Source: Pseudomonadota bacterium (lineage in GTDB: Bacteria > Myxococcota_A > Polyangia > GCA-2747355). From it: 64,000 nucleotides of DNA. The stretch covers positions 678,001-742,000 of the forward strand of contig JADJTL010000001.1 of NCBI GenBank assembly GCA_016711215.1. The letters are read 5' to 3'. Made by a program: the position numbers and the translations under genes. Below the pieces are notes generated by a model that saw only the letters and a list, made by a program, of their open reading frames with translations, was not told the DNA's origin and did not search any database. Of this stretch, positions 9,094 to 18,085 are shown one piece after another. Each line of letters starts with the position of its first letter. The first letter of the stretch is position 1.

Positions 9094-11120
9094 ATGAGAC
9101 GATCGCAAGATTTCGCCAGTGGCGTCTTGGCCGCGCTCGCCCCCTTACCCGTGGTGGCCGGCGCGGTGCTGTACGGCGCGGAGCGTTGGACCCTCTCGGT
9201 CGTGGCGGTCCTGGCTGCCGTGACGAGCTCGCTCGCGCTGGCGGCAGCGAGCCTGCTCGTGACGCGCGTTCCGGCGATTGGGCGTGCCCTGGTCGTGACC
9301 GGTCTCGTCGCGGCCTTCGGGCTCGCCTTCGAGATGATCGTGCAGTCGCCCCTGTTGGCCTTGTTGGCCGTGGTGGCGGCGTGGTGGGCGCTCTTCGCTG
9401 TCTTCAGCGCCTCGGGCGTGCGCCGCGCGGAGCGTCAAGCGCGTGGTTCGCGCGCCTCCCCGACGCGCCGCGCGCGCGGCGCCGCCGTCGGGGCCGTGGT
9501 CGTCTGGTGCGTGGCCCTCGTCGGCGGCGGGGCTGCGGACGCCGGCAGCGTGCGGGCGATGGGTGCTTCGGCGCTGGTGGCGGCCTTGCTGGCGTCGCGC
9601 TGGCTGGTCCTCGAGGGCGGGCGCCATCCGCGCCGCGCGGCTGCCTTGGCGCTGGGCTGCGTGGCCTTCATCCTCGGGCTCGCCTTTGGCCCCGGTCCGT
9701 GGCTGCTACGCGCGCACTTCGCCGTGATCTTGCCGGTGGTGACGCTGCTGGCGCTGCCGCGCGCGCGGCGCCAGGGCAGTGATCGCGTCGATTGGTGGCA
9801 GCCGGTCGTCGACCATCCGGCGCGGCTGCTGGTGGTGACCTTCCTCGCGCTCGGGCTGGGTGGGGCCTGTTGCTCGCCCTGCCGGTCTGCGCGCGGAGCG
9901 GCCTCAGCGTCGGTCTGCTCGACGCGACCTTCACCGCCTTCAGCGCCGTCTGCGTCACTGGGTTGACCGTCCTCGACACGCCCCAGGCCTTCAGCGTCTT
10001 GGGGCAGCTCGCGATCCTGCTGTTGATTCAGGCCGGTGGCCTCGGCATCATGACCTTCTCCACCGCCGCGATGCGCCTCCTCGGCCGGCGCATGAGCCTG
10101 CGCCACGAGGGCGTCGTCGCCGGGCTGATGAGCGTCGAGGACCGCAGCCAGCTCTTCGCCGTCACGCGCCGGCTCCTGCGCTTCACGCTGCTCTCTGAGG
10201 CCGCCGGCGCCGTCCTGCTCACGTGGCGCTTTTGGACCCACGACGAAGGGCTGGGCGCCGCGCTGTGGCGGGGCGTGTTTACGGCGGTCTCGGCCTTCTG
10301 CAACGCGGGCTTTGCGCTGCAGAGCGACAACCTGATCGCCTACCAACGCGATCCCGCCGTGTTGCACGTCGTGGCAGCGCTCGTCGTGCTCGGCGGGCTA
10401 TCGCCGGCGGTCTGCTTCAGCGGCCTGCGGCTCGCGCGGGGTCGGGCCGTCGCCGCAGCGGCACAGGTCAAGGTCGTTCTGACCACGACGCTGGTGCTGC
10501 TCGTCGGCGGGACGATCGCCTTAGCCGTCGTCGAGTGGCATGGCGCCTTCGGCGGGCTGCCGCCCTGGGATCGCCTGCACAATGCCTGGTTGCACTCCGT
10601 GTCGACCCGCACCGCCGGGTTCAATGCGGTCGACCTGATGGCCTTCCGGCCGGCCAGCGTCACCGTGATGATGGTGCTGATGTTCATTGGTGGGAGTCCG
10701 GGTGGGACGGCCGGCGGGATCAAGACGACGACGGCGGCCCTCTTGTTGATGGCCGTCGTGGCGGCCATTCGGGGCCACGGCGCCGTCGAGGTCGGTGGTC
10801 GACGGGTACCGCACCGCTCGATTTATCGCGCGGCGGCGGTGGCCACGCTCGGCTTGCTGGCGGTCTTCGGCGGTCTGCTGATGCTGCAGCTGACCCAGAC
10901 GCTGGATCCGGTCGCCGCGCTCTTCGAGGTGATCTCGGCGCTCGGGACGGTCGGACTCACGATCGGCGGGACGGCGGGGCTCGATGCCGTCGGCAAGCTG
11001 GCGATCGTGGCCTGCATGTTTGTCGGACGCGTTGGCCCGCTGACCCTCTTCATGTTCTTGAGCCACCATCGCACGCCCGTGCTATGGCGGCGGCCCGTCG
11101 AGGAGATCGACGTCGGCTAG
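9094..11120 (+). CDS. TrkH/KtrB-type potassium transporter (frameshifted as sequenced)
   Basis: The ion-conducting subunit of a K+ uptake system. The first part (9094 to about 9860) encodes about 255 residues of hydrophobic helices. The remainder continues in another frame from about 9865 to 11120 and carries the selectivity and gating signatures AVCVTGLTV, CNAGFAL, SVSTRTAGFNAVD and MFIGGSPGGTAGGIKTT. Restoring one base in the G-rich run at 9858-9865 joins LALGLG to LLLALPVCARSG, giving about 675 residues. That is longer than usual KtrB (about 450), because of an extra N-terminal membrane region. The regulator KtrA follows 24 nt downstream. An assembly error is as likely as true inactivation. 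Confidence 0.83.
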
Positions 11121-11144
11121 CGCGGCGTCGCGGGGGGAGTAGGG

Positions 11145-11804
11145 ATGATCAAACAGGCAATCGTGATCGGGCTCGGGCAATTCGGGATGTCGGTGGCGCG
11201 GGCGCTCGCCGAGCGCGGTCTCGAGGTGTTGGCCGTCGATCGGCGCGAGGATCGCGTGCGCGTGGCGGCGGGCTTCGGGGCCGAGGCCGTCGACTTCGAC
11301 GCCACGGACACGAGCGCCGTGGCTCGCACCTCGCCCGAGCGGCGCGACGTCTGTGTCTGCGCGATTGGCGACGAGTCGCGCGAGTCGTCGATCATCTGCA
11401 CCGCCCTGCTGCGACAGATGGGCGCGCGGCGGGTGATCGCGCGGGCCAATGACGATCTCCACGCGCGCATCCTGTCGCTCGTCGGCGCGCACGAGGTCGT
11501 CAATCCGGAGCGCGACTTCGGTGAGCGCTTCGCCAACAGGATCATGCACGATCGCGTGATGGGTGAGCTGCCCCTCGGGGAGGATCTGCTGATCACAGAG
11601 CTGCGCCCGCCGCCCTCCTTCGTCGGCCATACCCTCGCGCAGCTGCGACTGCCGAGCCGCTATGCGATTACGGTCGTGGCCGTGCGGCGCGCCGGGCGCG
11701 GCGCCGTGCTGATGCCCGATCCCAACGACCCGTTGCGCGACGACGATGTCTTGGTCGTGGTCTCGAAGCAGAAGGCGGTCAGCCGCCTGCTGGAGCGCGG
11801 CTAG
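11145..11804 (+). CDS. ktrA: KtrA/TrkA-type potassium channel regulatory subunit
   Basis: A 219-residue cytoplasmic RCK protein that gates the KtrB/TrkH pore in response to nucleotides. Residues 1 to about 130 form a Rossmann NAD/ATP-binding domain with VIGLGQFGMSVA and the acidic strand end VLAVDRRED. Residues about 135-219 form a TrkA-C domain (LPSRYAITVVAVRR, DDDVLVVVSKQKAV). Its length matches single-RCK KtrA rather than tandem-domain TrkA. It follows the transporter gene by 24 nt, so the two form one operon. Confidence 0.9.
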   Translation: MIKQAIVIGLGQFGMSVARALAERGLEVLAVDRREDRVRVAAGFGAEAVDFDATDTSAVARTSPERRDVCVCAIGDESRESSIICTALLRQMGARRVIARANDDLHARILSLVGAHEVVNPERDFGERFANRIMHDRVMGELPLGEDLLITELRPPPSFVGHTLAQLRLPSRYAITVVAVRRAGRGAVLMPDPNDPLRDDDVLVVVSKQKAVSRLLERG

Positions 11805-11868
11805 GGCTAGGCGTTGATGGGTCGGCTGCTGACCCGTCGGATACCGGGCCGCTGCGAGGGAGCTGCTG

Positions 11869-12849
11869 ATGGAACTGCGTCGGGATCTGTGGCTCGGGCT
11901 GGCCGCGCTGGTGGCCTTCAACCTGGTGATGGCCTTTGGGACGGTTGGGCTGATGACGCGCATCGGGCCGGCCTTTGACCGCGCGCTGCACGACAACGTG
12001 AGCTCGATCGAGGCGGCGGAGCAGATGCTGACGCTGCTGGCGCAGGTCGGCGCCCGGCCGGCCTCGACGCGGGAGCGGCAGCACTTCGTGGCCGCGATGC
12101 TTCGCGCCCAGGGCAATGTCACCGAGCGTCACGAGGCGGACCCGCTGAGCGAGATCGAGCGCGGCCAGGTGGCGGCGCTGGGCGGCGACAGCGCAAGCCG
12201 AGACCGCGTGATTCGCGCCCTGCGGCGCCTGGTCCGCGTCAACCGCGAGGCGCTGTGGTCGGTCAAGTCGAAGGTGCGGCGCCTGGGGACCGGCGGCGCC
12301 TGGGCGGCGGTGATCCTGGCGGCGATCGGCCTGACGCTCAGCCTACTGGCGGGAGCGCGGCTTTCACGGCGGATCCTGATGCCCCTCGGCATGCTCTACG
12401 CGACGCTGGAGGCGCGCCGCGCGGGCGACCGCTTCCGCCGTTGCGGCCTGGGCGACGCTCCTCACGAGCTGCGACGGATCGTCGAGGGCGTCAATCGACT
12501 GCTCGACGGATCGGGGGACGAGGCGGCCGCGACGGGACGGGTAGCAGAGGGGACGGATGGCGTGGTGCGCGCGGCGCTGGTGCAGGTGCTCGAGCGCAGC
12601 GCGGCGGGCTGCCTGCTCGTCGACCACCGCGGCGAGGTGCTGGCGGCCAATCGCCAGGGGTTGACGATGCTCAATGGGCTCGTCGGCAGCGAGTTGAGGC
12701 AGCTCCTGAGCGAGCTGCCGAGCGGCAAACGCGCCAGCGAGACGCTGATCGTGGAGGTGACGGCGGTAGGCAGCAAGGCCGGAGAAGGCGCGGGATCACT
12801 CTGCACGGTGCGGCGGGCGGTCGATCAGCCCGTGCGTGGCGTCGGCTGA
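11869..12849 (+). CDS. membrane sensor-like protein without output domain
   Basis: A 326-residue protein with a membrane helix at about 8-32, an extracytoplasmic helical region, a second helix at about 141-165, a HAMP-like linker (about 166-220), and a short PAS-like tail with CLLVDHRGEVLAANRQGL. This is the front half of a chemoreceptor or histidine kinase. However, no HisKA, HATPase, GGDEF or MCP signalling module follows before the stop, and the downstream sequence shows no obvious continuation in other frames. It lies 64 nt after ktrA on the same strand. It may act as a partner or decoy sensor; the function is not known. Confidence 0.65.
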   Translation: MELRRDLWLGLAALVAFNLVMAFGTVGLMTRIGPAFDRALHDNVSSIEAAEQMLTLLAQVGARPASTRERQHFVAAMLRAQGNVTERHEADPLSEIERGQVAALGGDSASRDRVIRALRRLVRVNREALWSVKSKVRRLGTGGAWAAVILAAIGLTLSLLAGARLSRRILMPLGMLYATLEARRAGDRFRRCGLGDAPHELRRIVEGVNRLLDGSGDEAAATGRVAEGTDGVVRAALVQVLERSAAGCLLVDHRGEVLAANRQGLTMLNGLVGSELRQLLSELPSGKRASETLIVEVTAVGSKAGEGAGSLCTVRRAVDQPVRGVG

Positions 12850-12877
12850 GTCGCGCCGATCCGGGCGGGTGCTATCC

Positions 12878-12907
12878 TTGACCGCGTGGGCGGCCCGATG
12901 CTACAGG
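12878..12907 (+). promoter_or_regulatory. possible promoter upstream of bolA-like gene
   Basis: TTGACC at 12878-12883 and TACAGG at 12902-12907 with an 18-nt spacer, about 50 nt before the BolA-like start. The -35 is good and the -10 weak. Visual match only. Confidence 0.28.
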
Positions 12908-12958
12908 CGGCCCGCGAGCTGAGCGCCGTCAGTCGGTGCCGAGAAATCAGGCCGCCAG

Positions 12959-13252
12959 TTGGTGGCGAAGGCGAACCCGTTGGAACGCAGCACGAGCAGC
13001 AGCCAGGGCACGAAGGCTCAAGTCATTGAGATCATCCGTTGCGCGATCGAGCAGGCCATCCCGCTCTCGCGGGCCGAGGTCACCCCGGGCGCCGGTCCCG
13101 GTCATTTCAACGTCACCGTCCGTTCGCGCAGCTTCGCCGGGCAGGCGATGGTGCAGGCGCATCGCCTGGTCTATTCGGCCATCGCGCACCTGATGCGGGG
13201 CGAGCGCCCGCCCGTGCACGCAATCGATCTCCTGCGCGCGCTCTCCTGCTGA
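12959..13252 (+). CDS. BolA-family protein
   Basis: A 97-residue small cytoplasmic protein. Residues about 20-95 show the BolA fold pattern: a helix (VIEIIRCAIEQAI), a strand with GHFNVTVRSRSFAGQ, the helix AHRLVYSAIAHLM, and the C-terminal VHAIDLLRAL. BolA proteins act with monothiol glutaredoxins in iron-sulfur handling or as transcription factors. The start is uncertain: TTG 12959 and GTG 12962 are adjacent and no strong ribosome site is visible. It converges on sodA. Confidence 0.75.
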   Translation: MVAKANPLERSTSSSQGTKAQVIEIIRCAIEQAIPLSRAEVTPGAGPGHFNVTVRSRSFAGQAMVQAHRLVYSAIAHLMRGERPPVHAIDLLRALSC

Positions 13253-13272
13253 GCTGGCTGTGCCGGCGGGCT

Positions 13273-13298
13273 GGCGCCTCGTCGAGGGCGCCGGTCGT
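13273..13298 (+). terminator. possible terminator after bolA-like gene
   Basis: GGCGCC at 13273-13278 pairs with GGCGCC at 13287-13292 around a short loop, with two further flanking pairs past a bulge, followed by a T-enriched stretch. It sits between convergent bolA and sodA. A second G/C-rich pair (13306-13313 with 13330-13339) could serve the opposite strand. Confidence 0.35.
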
Positions 13299-13367
13299 GT
13301 TGTCAGCGGGGCGCCCCCAGAACTCGGGACGCCCCCCGCGGCTTTGCCCCCGGGACGGTAGGGCGGA

Positions 13368-13985
13368 TTAGGCGCGCGCGGCGCGGTAGTTGGCCTCGAC
13401 GGCCTCCCAGTCGACGACGCTCCACCAGGCCTCGACGTACTCGGGACGGCGATTTTGGTACTTCAGGTAGTACGCGTGCTCCCAAACATCCAGGCCGAGG
13501 ATCGGGGTCTTTCCCTCGCTCAGCGGGCTGTCTTGATTGGGCAGCGACTGGACGAGCAAGCGCCCGCCCTGATCGACGGACAACCAGGCCCAGCCGGAGC
13601 CGAACTGGGTGGTGGCAGCGGCGTGGAATTTTTCGCGCAGCGCGGCGAAGCCACCGAGCTCCTGCTTGATCGCCGAGGCGAGCTGGCCCACAGGCTCGCC
13701 CCCTTTGCCCTGGCCCATGACGGACCAGAAGAGGCTGTGGTTGGCGTGACCGCCGCCGTGGTTGCGCACGGCGCCGCGGATCGCCTCGGGCACGCTTGCG
13801 AGTTGCTTCAGCAGCGCGGAGACCGCGCGGCCCTTGAGCTCGGGCGCCTTCTCGAGCGCCTCGTTGAGCTTGGCGACATAGGCGGCGTGGTGCTTTCCGT
13901 GATGGATCTCCATCGTCCGCGCGTCGATATAGGGCTCCAGCGCGTCGAGCGCGTAGGGCAGCGAAGGAAGGGTATGAACGCTCAT
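13368..13985 (-). CDS. sodA: superoxide dismutase, Mn type
   Basis: A 205-residue enzyme converting superoxide to hydrogen peroxide and oxygen. Metal ligands are visible in MEIHHGKHHAAYV, GHANHSLFW and GLDVWEHAYYLKYQ. Residues in RNHGGGHANHSLFW, GSGWAWL and NQDSPL follow the manganese-type pattern, although metal choice cannot be settled by sequence alone. The start ATG at 13985 is preceded by AGAGGAG at good spacing. The long upstream extension of the frame reads through the promoter region and is rejected. It is divergent from mutY; the shared upstream region holds direct repeats. Confidence 0.93.
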   Translation of the reverse strand: MSVHTLPSLPYALDALEPYIDARTMEIHHGKHHAAYVAKLNEALEKAPELKGRAVSALLKQLASVPEAIRGAVRNHGGGHANHSLFWSVMGQGKGGEPVGQLASAIKQELGGFAALREKFHAAATTQFGSGWAWLSVDQGGRLLVQSLPNQDSPLSEGKTPILGLDVWEHAYYLKYQNRRPEYVEAWWSVVDWEAVEANYRAARA

Positions 13986-14030
13986 GTCTGTTCTCCTCTT
14001 TGCGAGCGCGCCCGCGACTGCTCGGCTCTG

Positions 14031-14067
14031 CATGCCTGCGCCGATCGCTTCATGCCTACGCCGATCG
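14031..14067. repeat. 20-bp-period direct repeats between sodA and mutY
   Basis: CATGCCTGCGCCGATCG (14031-14047) recurs with one mismatch at 14051-14067, exactly 20 bp apart, about two helical turns. It lies 46-82 bp upstream of the sodA ATG, and AGTAC/GTACT half-sites lie further upstream. It could be a tandem operator or a chance duplication. Confidence 0.45.
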
Positions 14068-14119
14068 GGGCACGCGTTCGAGATGAAAAAGTACACGATT
14101 AGTACTAGATTCGCGGCCG

Positions 14120-15331
14120 ATGCGCAAGGCGAAGCCTGAGCCGCTTTCGCGGCGTCGCCCCCCTTCTCCGCCGCTCGCGCCAGCGACGCAGGCGATCGAG
14201 CAGGCAAGGCCCGCGCTCCACCGCTGGTACCGGGCGCATGCGCGCGACCTCCCCTGGCGCCGCACGCGCGATCCCTACGCTATCTGGATCTCGGAGGTGA
14301 TGCTCCAGCAGACGCAGGTGGCGACGGTCGTGCCCTACTACGAGCGCTGGCTCTCGCGCTTCCCCGAGGTCGCCGCGCTGGCGGCCGCCGCCGAGGACGA
14401 GGTGCTGCGCCTCTGGCAGGGCCTGGGGTACTACCGGCGCGCCCGCTTCCTCCATCGAGCGGCGCGCGTCGTCGTCGCTGAGCATGGCGGGAAGGTGCCG
14501 CTCCAACGCGAGGCCCTGGCGGCGCTCCCGGGGGTCGGCGACTACACGCTCGCGGCGATCCTCAGCATCGCCGACGGGCAGGCCTTCGCGGTCGTCGACG
14601 GCAACGTGCGGCGCGTCCTCGCGCGCGTCATGGCGCTCGACGCGCCTGCCGATCGCGGCGCTGGCGCGGCTGCGCTGACGAAGCTCGCCGACACGCTGCT
14701 CTGGCCTGCCGATCCGGGTCTGCACAACCAAGCCCTGATGGAGCTCGGTGCGCGCGTCTGCTCACCGCGGGCACCGGGCTGCGAGGCCTGCCCGCTCAGC
14801 GCCGCGTGCGCGGCTCGTCGCGAGGGCCATCCCGAGCGTTATCCGCTGCGCGCGCCGCGGCGCGTCGTGCCCCACCGCTGGCTGATCGCCGCGGTGCTCG
14901 TCTGCGCGGGCCGCGTGCTGCTGCACCGGCGCCCCTACGAGGGGCTGCTGGGGGGCCTCTGGGATCTGCCGACCCTGCCGCTGGCGGAGGGGCAGGTGGT
15001 CGAGCCAAGCGCCCAGCGGCGGGCGCTGCGCAGCCACTTGCGCCTGGCGTTCGGGCTGAGCGCGCGCATCGACCGCGCGCTCGAGCCCGTGCCCCATGCC
15101 TTCACGCACCTGCGGGTGACCATCGCGCCCTACCGCTGCAGCCTGCGCCCTCCGGGCCGGGCGGCGCCCGGTGCATGCGCCGAGTCGGCGGCGGGTACGT
15201 CGGGCTGGCGCTGGGTCGCGTGGCCTGAGCTCGACGCGCACGCCCTGCCGCGCGCGACCCAGAAGGTGCTGGCGCAGCTCGGCGCCGAGCGGGGTCGAGA
15301 TAGCAGGGCGCTAGGGAAACCCGAAACATGA
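14120..15331 (+). CDS. mutY: A/G-specific adenine glycosylase
   Basis: A 403-residue base-excision repair enzyme that removes adenine mispaired with 8-oxoguanine. The N-terminal glycosylase domain has LPWRRTRDPYAIWISEVMLQQTQV, the helix-hairpin-helix LPGVGDYTLAAI with the catalytic Asp in VVDGNVRRVLAR. The Fe-S ligands in CSPRAPGCEACPLSAAC match C-x6-C-x2-C-x5-C. The C-terminal third is a NUDIX-like MutT domain (LLGGLWDLPTLPLAEG, HAFTHLRVTI) that recognises 8-oxoG. The first about 25 residues are Pro/Arg-rich. It is divergent from sodA. Confidence 0.93.
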   Translation: MRKAKPEPLSRRRPPSPPLAPATQAIEQARPALHRWYRAHARDLPWRRTRDPYAIWISEVMLQQTQVATVVPYYERWLSRFPEVAALAAAAEDEVLRLWQGLGYYRRARFLHRAARVVVAEHGGKVPLQREALAALPGVGDYTLAAILSIADGQAFAVVDGNVRRVLARVMALDAPADRGAGAAALTKLADTLLWPADPGLHNQALMELGARVCSPRAPGCEACPLSAACAARREGHPERYPLRAPRRVVPHRWLIAAVLVCAGRVLLHRRPYEGLLGGLWDLPTLPLAEGQVVEPSAQRRALRSHLRLAFGLSARIDRALEPVPHAFTHLRVTIAPYRCSLRPPGRAAPGACAESAAGTSGWRWVAWPELDAHALPRATQKVLAQLGAERGRDSRALGKPET

Positions 15332-15341
15332 TCGTTTGACG

Positions 15342-15386
15342 GCCGACCGTGCATGCGCCGACCGTGCCCGCGCCGACCCTGCCCGC
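15342..15386. repeat. 15-bp tandem repeat, three copies
   Basis: GCCGACCGTGCATGC, GCCGACCGTGCCCGC and GCCGACCCTGCCCGC follow one another exactly (15342-15356, 15357-15371, 15372-15386), between mutY and the VapB remnant. No gene is present here. Confidence 0.6.
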
Positions 15387-15429
15387 TTGACGTCTTCGCA
15401 ATAGCGTATCAGCGCATCAGCGTAGCTTT

Positions 15430-15671
15430 ATGCTCACGACGGTGACTTTGGCTGACGACGTCTACGCCTCGGCTCGAACCCTCGCCGAGGTCTCGCGAAA
15501 GACGCTGGGGGCCCCGTCAGTTCCGAGCGGGTTCGACGCGCCCTTCGACCCCAGGGTGCCCCTCGCGGCACGGCGCCCGACTTGCCCGCCTTCGACGTGC
15601 CGGCCGATGCTCCGATCATCGCCGGCAGGCGGGCCCACGCGCTGCTTGACGAGGAGGACCTAGCCCCGTGA
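15430..15671 (+). pseudogene. VapB-type antitoxin, frameshifted
   Basis: The N-terminal part (MLTTVTLADDVYASARTLAE, then SRKTLG) has the ribbon-helix-helix antitoxin pattern. After the G/C run near 15510-15517 the reading moves to another frame: SSERVRRALRPQ and then a VapB-like acidic tail, FDVPADAPIIAG followed by RRAHALLDEEDLAP, ending at TGA 15669-15671. One missing base joins the two into about an 80-residue protein. The stop overlaps the GTG of the following toxin remnant, as usual for vapBC pairs. As sequenced it is broken. Confidence 0.6.
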
Positions 15672-15848
15672 GGGCCAGCCTACCGGCTACGGACGTCCTG
15701 CTGCCCTGGCCTAGCCAAACTACCAGTTACACGATCATGCTCGCGCCTGGTATCGCGGCGCGCAGGCCCACGGCTGGGTTACCTGTGCGATCACGCAGCT
15801 CGGCTTTATCCGACGGTCCTCGAATCCTGCCCTTCGGCGGGGCGGCGG
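15668..15848 (+). pseudogene. VapC-type PIN toxin remnant
   Basis: Starting at GTG 15668, TDVLL resembles the PIN start (TNVLL). After a frame change the reading is LA, an in-frame TAG where a Trp is expected, PNYQLHDHARAWYRGA, then QAHGWVTCAITQLGFIRRSS and NPAL. This matches the middle of VapC toxins (AWPNH...AWF, WATC.LTQ.GF.R..SNP). The C-terminal part with the later catalytic acids is not recognisable. With at least one frameshift, a nonsense codon and a lost 3' end, this looks like real decay, not only sequencing error. Confidence 0.55.
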
Positions 15849-16227
15849 GCTGCGGGTGCCCACGGGACCCGCTGGCCGGCTCCGCAGGTGGCCCGCCGCG
15901 ACGGGAGAGGGAGCGATGGACTGACCGAGATTCGAAGCGTGGCCGCTGCAGGCGAGGAGCGCCGACGAGACCTCCTTTTGGGGATCTTGTGGAGCACTGC
16001 GCAAGATACCGGCCCGAATGGGGTGACTTGCTCAGCGGTCGCTGCCGCCAGAGCAACGGTACAAGTCTTGCTGCGCCTGCCACGGTGCCTTTGTATGATG
16101 TCTTGGAGCTTGCCGCCCCGAGGCGCGTTGAGGGGGTCTGGTCCTGCGGCAGCGTCAGGCCTTTGGCGCGTCGGTCGCGAGGAGTCGCCGAAGGAAGAGG
16201 ATTGGACGATGGTGGGGACTCCTGCCC
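15849..16227. other. non-coding stretch after toxin remnant
   Basis: No gene is recognised in any frame. A short inverted repeat is present (ATCTTG and CAAGAT around 15984-16005). Possible leader or relic sequence before the orphan gene. Confidence 0.4.
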
Positions 16228-17982
16228 GCCGTGATGATTTGTCTTTCTCTCGCGCCGACGCTAGCGGCGGCGTCGAAGGAGTCACCGACCAGGCGGTCGG
16301 CGCCGATGCGACCGCGCGGCGGGAGCGGCTGGCGTCGACTGTCGCCGGCGTCAGGCAAGCCAAGCAAGTCGTGGCGACCTGGTGGGGCGTCCTCGCGGCG
16401 AGCGCGGGCAACGAATCCGGAGAGGGGAGGGCGCGAATTGACCGACTCGACGACCAAGCCGCGCGGCCAGGAGGGTGTTGGCGCAGCCGAACGAGCCGGG
16501 TCAAGCCAGCGGAACTCCCTGGTACCCCTTTCGGAGGCCGCGAATGACGCCGAGCGCGAGTTTGTCGTGTCGCAGGCCTTCGAATGGTTGAGGGCTGCGC
16601 TCGGTGGCGATGCGTTCGGCGGCGCGACCTTCGTGCTCGTCCCGGATCCACCGAACGCTGCGACTGGCAGGGAGCTCGCCGCTGCGTCCGGCGAAGGCGC
16701 GCGACGCTTCACCTACGGAGGTTCGGGGCGAGGAGATGGTTTTTCAACTGTCGACCGCGACGTTGCGATGGGCTTGATGGCGGCCCTCTTCCAGGCGCGA
16801 CCTACGTTTCTATCGATCCTCGCGCTCACGGGCGGAGGTGCGGGCACCGCTGGGCCGAGGGGAGACCTCTTGCCGCAACTCGTCGCTCACCTGCTGGGTG
16901 CCTCCGAGGCTGAACCGCCGAGCAAGGCTGAGTGGCCGGTTCTTGCAGCGTTGACCTACGACTGGGGCGTGCCCGTAACCTGGGCTGGGCCCCGAGAGAA
17001 GCGGTCGCTTCTAGTCGGACTACGCGGTCCTCGGAGAGGCAATGTCGAGCGCGCCGATGGCTGGTCAGGTTCTCGACCACTTCGTCGATCATTACTCCGA
17101 GTTGGCTTCACTCATGCTCCTCAAGGCCCTGGCCTACCCCTCGCAGGGGGGGCTTGGGTACCGTGTCGAGCTGACGAACCGGCCGCTCGGCCTCTGCGGC
17201 TACTCCGTCGACCACCGGCTCAAGGTGTTGGCCCTCAGTTCGGCGGGCGTCTTTTCGACGCCTCGTCCGCCAGAGCTGGCTGATGCCCTAAGGGACGCTG
17301 TCGAGGTCGAGGTCTTCGCGTCGCGCCGTGACTGGTTGTATCGACTGGGCTGGGGTTCGACGAAGGTTGTGCTGGGGCTGGTGGAGACGGCCGTCGGCCT
17401 CGTCGGAGTGATCGTGCTCGAAGCTTCAACGACAGCCGGTGGAGTTGCGCTCGTAATCCTCGGCGTAAACAGCGTCGGCGATGGTGTGAGTCAGATCGCC
17501 GGGGCGGAGCGCGGCGAGGGCGTGAACGTTCTAGCGTCCATTTGCGGAGCGGTTGGGTCGGGCTTGGCCGAGGCAACAGGTGGCGACGCGGAGGTCGGCC
17601 GTTTGGCTGGTCGGGTAGGGTTTCACATCGGTCCGCAGTCGGGTCGCTCGCCGCCATCCGCGTGCTCCAGGTTCCGGGCAGCGCGCTCCTGCGGTCCGGC
17701 GTAGGGGGGCTTCGCGGCGGCGTTGGCGTGGGCCGCGTCGATCTCTGGTACCGCGTGCCCTTGCACTGGGCCCTGCGCGGCGAGCACGGCGCACTTACGG
17801 TTCTGAGCATCAATAACAATGCGGGCCAAAGCATCTTGCGCTTCGTGGTGCAATTCGGCCGGCTCTACGTCAACGGCCGGATTATCGGCGTCGAGAGGGT
17901 ACTCTTTCACGAATCTAACTGGCGCACGGTAGTGAAGGGGCTGCTGAGGCTCTTGTGGCACGGCGCCAAGTTGGGCATGTGA
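16228..17982 (+). pseudogene. secreted/membrane orphan protein, multiply frameshifted
   Basis: Three overlapping open segments read as one protein: about 16228-17025 (FVVSQAFEWLRAALGGDAF, FTYGGSGRGDGFSTVDRDVA), about 17015-17640 (YAVLGEAMSSAPMAGQVLDH, VELTNRPLGLCGYSVDHRLK), and about 17625-17982 (VLQVPGSALLRSGV, LTVLSINNNAGQSILRF). The start is unclear: the frame near 16205-16275 reads RRRKRIGRWWGLLPAVMICL then SLAPTLAAASK, a good signal peptide, but lacks a start codon upstream, so another indel is likely near 16210. A Gly/Val-rich membrane segment (VVLGLVETAVGLVGVIVLEA) is followed by VALVILGVNSVGDG, which faintly recalls DUF4225-type proteins. No function can be assigned. Confidence 0.45.
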
Positions 17983-18085
17983 CGATCCGGTGCTCGTGGT
18001 CGGCGCTGGGCGCTGCGACCTCGCGACGCGATCGGGGCGCATGAAGCCGTGAGCTACTAAACCTTTGGGGCGAGCGGACGATGGT

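Noticed and set aside
14056..14265. Upstream extension of sodA frame (to 14207) as a longer protein
   Set aside because: It runs through the divergent promoter region and mutY; ATG 13985 has a good ribosome site and the normal SOD N-terminus.
15800..15825. tRNA T-loop-like sequence CTCGAATCC
   Set aside because: No acceptor stem or other arms; it lies in the VapC remnant reading frame (RRSSNPA).
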